This document shows positions 15,210 through 18,872 of a stretch of 18,872 nt of DNA, in pieces. Numbering within the stretch: the first letter of the stretch is position 1; the number at the start of each line of letters is the position of its first letter. The notes below the pieces were generated by a model. The model was not told the origin of the DNA. It did not search any database and saw only the letters and a program-made list of their open reading frames with translations. The stretch covers positions 1 through 18,872 of the forward strand of contig JAITBW010000037.1 of assembly GCA_031283385.1 (NCBI GenBank), written 5' to 3'. The DNA comes from Nitrososphaerota archaeon. Lineage in GTDB: Archaea; Thermoproteota; Bathyarchaeia; Bathyarchaeales; Bathycorpusculaceae. The position numbers and the translations under genes were made by a program.

Positions 15210-15866
15210 ATGTGTGAGAGTAAATTTAGTCCGAAATGTATCTTCTTAGATTTAGATGGTACAATAGTTGATCCTAGGCAGGCGTATGTTGAAGCGGCGA
15301 GGATGGGGTTTCATGCTATAGGTCAAGAGTTGCCAGAAATGGCTGTTGTGTTTGAGATTCCTAAGCGTATGGAGCAGTGTCGGACGTTGGAGGGCTTAGT
15401 TTGTGGTGATTTAAATGTGTTTAAGAGGACTTATCTTCATGCGTATCATGTGGTTACGGATGGGAAAACAAAGCTTTTTCCAAATATGTTAGAGACTATA
15501 GAGGTGCTTTCATTGAAAGCTAAGCTTGCGTTGATAACAATGCGACATGTTCCAAATCAGACGGTTATAAAAGAGTTGGATTTTTTTGGTATTGGTAAAT
15601 ATTTTTCAAGTGTTATGACGGCGTTTGATACGTCAAAGCCTAAGCCATCGCCTGAAGCTATATTCAAAGGTATTGAAAAGTTTAACGTGGAAACATGTGA
15701 TTGTTTAATAGCGGGTGATTCAGTAAATGATATTAAAGCGGGTAAAGCGGCAGGGATAAAAACTGTTGGTTTACTCTCTGGGCTGTATTTTCATGATGAA
15801 CTTGCCAAAGAAGAACCTGATATGATTTTGTCGGATCTTTCAAAGCTTCTTGACGTTATAGAATAA
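15210..15866 (+). CDS. HAD-superfamily hydrolase (phosphoglycolate phosphatase-like)
   Basis: A 218-residue haloacid dehalogenase-type phosphatase. Motif I is FLDLDGT with nucleophile D14 and acid/base D16. Motif II is the LALITMRH strand with T110. Motif III is K143 in SKPKPSPEA. Motif IV is AGDSVNDIKAGKAAG with D170 and D174. Residues about 20-90 form a helical C1-type cap that sets substrate choice. The C-terminus ends in the usual PDMILSDLSKLLDVI segment. Length and motif spacing are normal for phosphoglycolate phosphatase or beta-phosphoglucomutase-like members, but the substrate cannot be read from the sequence. Position after thiF on the same strand does not prove co-transcription, because a 256-base gap separates them. 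Confidence 0.9.
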   Translation: MCESKFSPKCIFLDLDGTIVDPRQAYVEAARMGFHAIGQELPEMAVVFEIPKRMEQCRTLEGLVCGDLNVFKRTYLHAYHVVTDGKTKLFPNMLETIEVLSLKAKLALITMRHVPNQTVIKELDFFGIGKYFSSVMTAFDTSKPKPSPEAIFKGIEKFNVETCDCLIAGDSVNDIKAGKAAGIKTVGLLSGLYFHDELAKEEPDMILSDLSKLLDVIE

Positions 15867-15987
15867 TAGTAGGTAGTTTTGTTATCGAATTTTTTAGTTA
15901 TACATGTTAAACTCGTTTAACAATTATCGCAGGTATTTTGTGAATAAGGTTTAATTAAATCTTTAAACTATCTTTTAGTAGGTAGTT
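15867..15987. repeat. Pair of 12-bp direct repeats flanking a palindrome-bearing gap
   Basis: TAGTAGGTAGTT occurs at 15867-15878, directly after the HAD stop region, and again at 15976-15987, just before the ribosome-site region of the next gene. The 97 bases between are A/T-rich and hold the 18-bp palindrome at 15905-15922. The copies could be regulator half-sites or footprints of a small insertion. Confidence 0.5.
15905..15922. promoter_or_regulatory. 18-bp palindrome, operator candidate
   Basis: TGTTAAAC-TC-GTTTAACA is a perfect 8-bp dyad with a 2-base centre, 83 bases before the ATG of the unknown 201-residue gene and about 40 bases after the HAD gene. Its form (short centre, dyad of two turns or less) is typical of a dimeric winged-helix repressor site. 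Function is inferred. Confidence 0.45.
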
Positions 15988-16004
15988 GAGGCGAAGAGTT
16001 TCGT

Positions 16005-16610
16005 ATGAATTTCATAGAGATGATGATAGGGGAGAAATTGAGTGACGCCGAGCTATCTTTAGATGTTACTGGTTCTGATCGTAAAGTTTTGCAGGTAGCA
16101 TATCAAGACTTTACAAATTATCTTAAAGTTCACTGGAAGTTAATTGGAAAAGAAGCAAATCGGTGTGAAATTGTAAAGAATTTGGAAAAGCATATTCAAG
16201 AAAATCCAGTTGAGTTGGAAGAATTTTTAACAATTTGGACTAACATATGGCTTAAAAAGTGGAAAGAACGCGTTAAACTACTAATTGGTAACCAAAAACA
16301 TGTTGAAACACAAATTTTGGATGAGTTAAAAAATGCAGAGCCATATTGGAGAAAAATTGGACGAAAACATGAGTTAACCGAGCGTATAGTAGGCGCATTG
16401 GTTAAGAATGGAGAAATCTGCGGCACTGAAATAGTAGCTGAAAGCCTGTTAAAAATGGAGCTCTGTATAAAACATGTGCAAAAACTTGACGACAAAGAAC
16501 GCGTTTTAAGCATTGTAAACAGTGCGCTACATAAAGCACGTGAGATATCTCGAAATAAGGGTCCATTAATTTTTGTAAAAATTGATAAAGGCTACTACAA
16601 GACAGAGTAA
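16005..16610 (+). CDS. Unrecognised 201-residue, mostly helical charged protein
   Basis: I do not recognise this protein. It is soluble, rich in Lys and Glu, and apparently almost all helical. Segments worth noting are YQDFTNYLKVHWKLIGKEAN (about 33-52), a Trp-rich stretch IWTNIWLKKWKERVKLLIG (about 77-95), a second one around EPYWRKIGRKHELTERIVGAL (112-132), a turn with Gly-Glu-Ile-Cys-Gly-Thr-Glu, and a more beta-like C-terminus GPLIFVKIDKGYY. There is no signal peptide, membrane segment or zinc motif. GAGGCG about 12 bases before ATG may be its ribosome site. The final segment after RNKGPLIFVKI could be the wing of a winged-helix domain, but this is weak. It is preceded by an 18-bp palindrome and direct repeats, and it converges with eL37. 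Composition is balanced, unlike the G/T-rich neighbours upstream. Confidence 0.75.
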   Translation: MNFIEMMIGEKLSDAELSLDVTGSDRKVLQVAYQDFTNYLKVHWKLIGKEANRCEIVKNLEKHIQENPVELEEFLTIWTNIWLKKWKERVKLLIGNQKHVETQILDELKNAEPYWRKIGRKHELTERIVGALVKNGEICGTEIVAESLLKMELCIKHVQKLDDKERVLSIVNSALHKAREISRNKGPLIFVKIDKGYYKTE

Positions 16611-16633
16611 ATACTTGATAAAATTAAATAAAA

Positions 16634-16657
16634 TAAGAGTGGCTTAGACAACTCTTA
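16634..16657. terminator. Hairpin at the junction of convergent genes
   Basis: TAAGAGT (16634-16640) and ACTCTTA (16651-16657) pair with a 10-base loop. The right arm lies inside the last codons of eL37, whose stop is at 16644-16646. It may help terminate either transcript, but no strong T-tract follows on either strand. Confidence 0.35.
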
Positions 16658-16832
16658 CTCGGTGAAGAGTTTTTCTTTGCCAATTATAGCTACGTAGTTT
16701 TGTGGTTGCGCCATAACCGCATGCACCACAGCGTTTTTTGCGTACATGGTAAGCTCGTCTACCGCAGCGTCGGCATTTTATGTGGACAACGCGACCTGCG
16801 CGTTTACCCATTGATGGTGTTCCTTTACCCAT
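16644..16832 (-). CDS. rpl37e: Large-subunit ribosomal protein eL37
   Basis: A 62-residue zinc-ribbon protein of the 50S subunit that binds 23S rRNA. It opens with the family signature MGKGTPSMGKR and has the zinc ligands C20/C23 (KCRRCG) and C35/C38 (RCGACGYG), followed by a basic tail LRSYNWQRKTLHRVRVV. Length and motif spacing are normal. It starts 5 bases after the LSm stop, the conserved archaeal LSm-eL37 pairing, so translation is probably coupled. eL37 is found in archaea and eukaryotes but not bacteria, which makes it one of the firmest domain-of-life markers here. Confidence 0.97.
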   Translation of the reverse strand: MGKGTPSMGKRAGRVVHIKCRRCGRRAYHVRKKRCGACGYGATTKLRSYNWQRKTLHRVRVV

Positions 16833-16837
16833 TTAAA

Positions 16838-17065
16838 TCACCGCGGTGGAGGCGAAATAAGGACTACGTTGTCTCCGCGGACTATTAATAATCCTAATTT
16901 TTGTTGATTTTCCACGTCTGTTGTATCTTCTGTTTCTTCTAGAACCAGATTTAAGTGTTGATCGAAACCCTTCAGCTTCCCTCTGAGGCTTTTTCCACCT
17001 TTTAATCGTACAAGTACGATTTTGTTGAGGTTCTGTTCAAGGATCTCAGTTGTCATTTCGCTCAT
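16838..17065 (-). CDS. LSm/Sm-like archaeal protein (SmAP)
   Basis: A 75-residue Sm-fold protein expected to form a seven- or six-membered ring that binds U-rich RNA. The Sm1 motif is VLVRLKGGKSLRGKLKGFD with D35 and N39 in FDQHLNLVL. The Sm2 motif is LGLLIVRGDNVVLI with R63-G64-D65-N66. Both RNA-contact sites are complete. ATG at 17063-17065 follows GAGG at 17073-17076 with 7 bases between. It is the first gene of the operon with eL37. Upstream lie an inverted repeat (17131-17157) and a possible 22-codon leader ORF. Archaeal LSm proteins act in RNA processing and turnover, and the link to eL37 is conserved though its meaning is not settled. Confidence 0.96.
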   Translation of the reverse strand: MSEMTTEILEQNLNKIVLVRLKGGKSLRGKLKGFDQHLNLVLEETEDTTDVENQQKLGLLIVRGDNVVLISPPPR

Positions 17066-17072
17066 ATGGAAT

Positions 17073-17076
17073 CCTC
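17073..17076 (-). promoter_or_regulatory. Ribosome binding site of the LSm gene
   Basis: GAGG on the minus strand 7 bases before the ATG at 17063-17065. It picks this ATG over the Met at codon 4. Confidence 0.5.
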
Positions 17077-17108
17077 ATACATCTTTATCTCCTATACTTT
17101 AACTCTCA

Positions 17109-17119
17109 CAATTTAAACC
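17109..17119 (-). promoter_or_regulatory. Possible TATA box of LSm-eL37
   Basis: On the minus strand GTTTAAATTGT is centred about 49 bases before the LSm ATG, giving a start near 17089 and a leader of about 24 bases that includes the GAGG site. It shares TTTAAATTGT with the region before mre11. Confidence 0.35.
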
Positions 17120-17122
17120 TTC

Positions 17123-17191
17123 TCATGTACTCTTTAAAAGATGCACCTTTTTAAAGAATATTCTAACTGACTGCAAGCGGATACACGCCAT
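17123..17191 (-). CDS. Possible 22-residue leader ORF before LSm-eL37
   Basis: On the minus strand ATG at 17189-17191 opens a 22-codon frame ending at TGA (17123-17125), 58 bases before the LSm start. Its main support is GGGAGGG at 17201-17207, ending 9 bases before the ATG, the strongest ribosome-site match in this stretch. The peptide is short and basic and contains VRIFFKKVHLLKS. No family can be assigned. It may be a translated leader, a gene remnant or chance. A proposed LSm TATA box lies downstream of it, so it need not be on the same transcript. Confidence 0.2.
   Translation of the reverse strand: MACIRLQSVRIFFKKVHLLKST
17131..17157. promoter_or_regulatory. 9-bp inverted repeat upstream of LSm-eL37
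   Basis: TCTTTAAAA (17131-17139) and TTTTAAAGA (17149-17157) form a perfect dyad with a 9-base spacer. The arms contain TTTAAA, so they could be paired TATA-like elements or a repressor site in the divergent region between LSm-eL37 and the membrane-protein gene. A second, weaker dyad, CATACGT/ACGTATG, lies at 17233-17239 and 17256-17262. Confidence 0.35.
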
Positions 17192-17355
17192 ATTTACGCT
17201 CCCTCCCGTTTTTTTACAATTCACTAAACAACCATACGTAATCATCAAATTGGAAACGTATGCAGTTTACTAAAAGTTCTGTCTAATTTAGCAAATCCAG
17301 ATTCAGAAGAAACGTCAGCATGTTACGAGAAATAAATAGTGTTGTTACATATTTG

Positions 17356-17365
17356 CTTATAAATA
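17356..17365 (+). promoter_or_regulatory. TATA box of the VTT-like membrane protein gene
   Basis: CTTATAAATA is centred about 45 bases before the ATG at 17406, giving a start near 17386. It is a close match to the archaeal box A. The remaining divergent DNA (17066-17355) holds the LSm control elements and no other gene I can support beyond the possible leader ORF. Confidence 0.55.
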
Positions 17366-17405
17366 ACAGGCAACTTGTTTTCAAGATGAGGCGTTAGAAC
17401 CAAAG

Positions 17406-18020
17406 ATGTTAACAATATTGGAAATCATAGTGCTTTTTGCAACATCTTTTGGAATTAATCTTATACCGTTTTTTGGTCCCTCAAACGTGTTTATTGCCTC
17501 ATTAGCAGCAATTAATATAGATATTACAAATTTTTCATCTGTTCTAATTATTGGCATTCTTGTCTCTTTAGGTGCCACTATGGCAAGAATTATTCACTAT
17601 AAAGTCACTCCACTCATTAGTAACCGTTTTAACGAGAAAAAACGTGCAACTCTTGAAGCTAACGCAGCAAAAATAAACAAACATGCTTTTTTATGGCTCT
17701 GTTTAACTGCTGCAACACCATTTCCAGAAGAACCCGTAATTATTTCACTTGCATCAATGAAATACAACATTGTAAAGTTTTCCATAGCATTCTTTTTAGG
17801 CAAATTAGTCATCACCACCATAAGCGCATTTGCAGGAAACACCATAGGCAACACAATGACAGAGTGGATAAGCACCACATTTCCAGCATGGCTTACCCCA
17901 GAAATTATGGTAACTATTATGTCAACGTTCTTAGCTATCATTGTTACAGTAATTCTGCTTAAAGTGGATTTAAGCAAACTTACAAGATATTTTAAAAAAC
18001 CGAAAACAGTTCAAGGTTGA
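17406..18020 (+). CDS. DedA/VTT-like (SNARE-associated) integral membrane protein
   Basis: A 204-residue polytopic membrane protein. Hydrophobic helices are near 4-24, 43-62, 94-116, 125-146 and 167-187, with a basic C-terminal tail (KKPKTV). Two regions recall the VTT/DedA fold: the N-terminal re-entrant-like INLIPFFGPSNVFIASLAA (17-35), and the central TAATPFPEEPVIISLASMKYN (101-121) followed by KFSIAFFLGK (124-133), where the family keeps a PxPxE/D loop and a conserved Gly-Lys or Gly-Arg. E108 and E109 and K133 would be the functional charges. DedA/VTT proteins act as lipid scramblases or flippases; which lipid is unknown here. The likeness is by motif only, so an unrelated small membrane protein is possible. 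The PUA gene follows 53 bases downstream on the same strand. Confidence 0.65.
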   Translation: MLTILEIIVLFATSFGINLIPFFGPSNVFIASLAAINIDITNFSSVLIIGILVSLGATMARIIHYKVTPLISNRFNEKKRATLEANAAKINKHAFLWLCLTAATPFPEEPVIISLASMKYNIVKFSIAFFLGKLVITTISAFAGNTIGNTMTEWISTTFPAWLTPEIMVTIMSTFLAIIVTVILLKVDLSKLTRYFKKPKTVQG

Positions 18021-18073
18021 ATTCTGGGAAATTAATTTAAGGAACAAACTTTACGGTAATACCAGGTTAATTT

Positions 18074-18571
18074 ATGCCAGCAAAAAAGCGGTATTCATTA
18101 AAAACTAAAGAAGCTAAACAAGTTTTAAGTGAAGCCTCTCAACGTTTCAAAATAGATTTAGACACTCTATTTGGGAGTAAAGTAAATGTTGACATTGTTG
18201 AATTTGAAAATGTTCAAATCTACACAGTAAACTCAAAACCTATAATGTTTAAAACAGAAGGCTTTTTGCCGCTTTTACATTTTACAGAATACATACAAAC
18301 TGCTCCAAAAATAACGGTAGATATGGGTGCAATACCCTTTGTATGCAAAGGCGCAAACGTGATGGCACCTGGAATTCGACATGTTGAAAAAGAGTTCTCG
18401 AAAGGAGGTCTTGTGATTATTATTGATGAAAAACATGGAAAAACATTAGCACTGGGAGAAAGCATGTTTAATTCTACAGAAGTTAGAAATACAAAAAGTG
18501 GACCTGTCATTAAAACGCTACATTATGTCAGCGATAAATACTGGAACACCGCAAAACTGTTAAATGAATAA
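18074..18571 (+). CDS. Pre-PUA (DUF1947)/PUA-domain RNA-binding protein, MCT-1-like
   Basis: A 165-residue protein with the two-domain layout of archaeal MCT-1/DENR-like PUA proteins. Residues 1-76 match the pre-PUA domain: a basic helix RYSLKTKEAKQVLSEA, an acidic turn, then strands with VQIYTVNSKPIMF and FLPLLHF. Residues 78-155 are a PUA domain: PKITVDMGAIPFVCKGANVMAPGI with G85 and the GANVMAPGI RNA-contact loop (93-101), GGLVIIIDE (111-119), and LALGESMFNSTEV leading into GPVIKTLHYVSDKYW. Relatives bind tRNA or the ribosome and help translation initiation or reinitiation; that role is by family, not shown here. The length is normal. It may share a transcript with the membrane protein 53 bases upstream. 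Confidence 0.9.
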   Translation: MPAKKRYSLKTKEAKQVLSEASQRFKIDLDTLFGSKVNVDIVEFENVQIYTVNSKPIMFKTEGFLPLLHFTEYIQTAPKITVDMGAIPFVCKGANVMAPGIRHVEKEFSKGGLVIIIDEKHGKTLALGESMFNSTEVRNTKSGPVIKTLHYVSDKYWNTAKLLNE

Positions 18572-18587
18572 ACCAGAGATACTCAGA

Positions 18588-18594
18588 CTTTTTT
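18588..18594 (+). terminator. Short T-tract after the PUA gene
   Basis: CTTTTTT lies about 17 bases after the PUA stop, with no hairpin. It is a plausible archaeal U-tract terminator, modest in strength. Confidence 0.3.
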
Positions 18595-18720
18595 CCTTCG
18601 AGATTTTTATGCACCACAGTAATTACAACATACAGATCAAAAATGTTTAGGACTATACACACAAAAGGGTACTGAAACCCAGATTAATCTTTAGCCAAAA
18701 AAAGTAAGTAACTATCACAA

Positions 18721-18731
18721 ATATTTTTATG
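18721..18731 (+). promoter_or_regulatory. TATA box of tRNA-Cys
   Basis: ATATTTTTATG is centred about 27 bases before the tRNA 5' end, which fits a start at or within a few bases of the mature tRNA. Confidence 0.45.
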
Positions 18732-18753
18732 TTAGATTTACGCTGTTGACGGT

Positions 18754-18826
18754 GCTGGGGTGGCCGAATGGCTGAGGCGGTAGCCTGCAGAGCTGCTCTA
18801 TATGGGTTCAATTCCCATCCCCAGCT
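18754..18826 (+). tRNA. tRNA-Cys (anticodon GCA)
   Basis: A full cloverleaf of 73 nt. The acceptor stem is GCTGGGG/CCCCAGC and the D stem is GCC/GGC. The anticodon stem GTAGC/GCTGC closes the loop CTGCAGA with anticodon GCA. The variable loop is TCTAT, and the T stem ATGGG/CCCAT encloses TTCAATT. The discriminator is T (18826), the expected U73 of tRNA-Cys. CCA is not encoded: CTTTTA follows, whose T run can serve as terminator. There is no intron. Confidence 0.95.
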
Positions 18827-18872
18827 CTTTTACCGAACCCCAAGCTTTTAGGCGCGTTTTCGGAAAAGTTTT

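Noticed and set aside
17597..17977. Minus-strand open frame opposite the VTT-like membrane protein
   Set aside because: The plus-strand gene has a promoter, a sensible start and family-like motifs; the antisense frame has none.
1..18872. CRISPR array, insertion sequence or prophage
   Set aside because: No regularly spaced repeats, transposase motifs, integrase or phage structural genes were seen anywhere in the window.

Overview
The window looks archaeal and is AT-rich. The clearest markers are an LSm (Sm-like archaeal) protein gene followed directly by ribosomal protein eL37, a Mre11-Rad50 pair, a thiolase-DUF35 pair, a pre-PUA/PUA protein, an AN1-finger site-2 protease, TATA-like boxes 25-35 bases upstream of several genes, and frequent GTG/TTG starts. 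The lineage is my inference: gene content and composition suit a mesophilic TACK-type archaeon such as Bathyarchaeia, but nothing in the window proves it.

Layout. Positions 1-167 hold the 3' end of an unrecognised gene. A tRNA-Lys(CUU) on the minus strand follows (411-488), then a gene-poor stretch. Positions 839-6702 are a minus-strand pair: an 1871-residue DUF4011-helicase-nuclease protein with a DUF3320-like tail, then a 74-residue winged-helix-like protein. The large protein has the architecture of a single-protein anti-phage effector and is the best accessory-system candidate here. Positions 6731-7100 appear to hold decayed coding sequence. Positions 7127-8704 are thiolase then DUF35 (TAA directly followed by ATG), and 8805-12097 are mre11 then rad50, all on the minus strand. 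A short A/C-rich divergent gap leads to the plus-strand AN1-S2P protease (12290-13099), which converges on a RecA/RadB-like protein that has lost its P-loop (13179-13904). ThiF/MoeB/E1-like (14165-14953), a HAD phosphatase (15210-15866) and an unknown 201-residue helical protein (16005-16610) follow on the plus strand. They converge on the minus-strand LSm-eL37 operon (16644-17065). Divergent from that operon are a VTT/DedA-like membrane protein (17406-18020) and the PUA protein (18074-18571). The window ends with tRNA-Cys(GCA) at 18754-18826.

How the genes relate. Mre11-Rad50 is a break-processing complex. The degenerate RecA paralogue and the helicase-nuclease also suggest DNA repair or defence, but they are in separate transcription units. 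LSm, eL37, the PUA protein and the two tRNAs belong to RNA metabolism and translation. Thiolase-DUF35 suggests acetoacetyl-CoA and mevalonate chemistry.

Unusual features: a block-wise alternation of G+T-rich and A+C-rich composition on the plus strand that ignores gene orientation and switches inside genes; Ser in place of the conserved Asn in the Mre11 GNHD motif; a Rad50 with short coiled-coil arms; an 18-bp palindrome bracketed by 12-bp direct repeats before the unknown gene; and an inverted repeat plus a possible leader ORF upstream of LSm-eL37.
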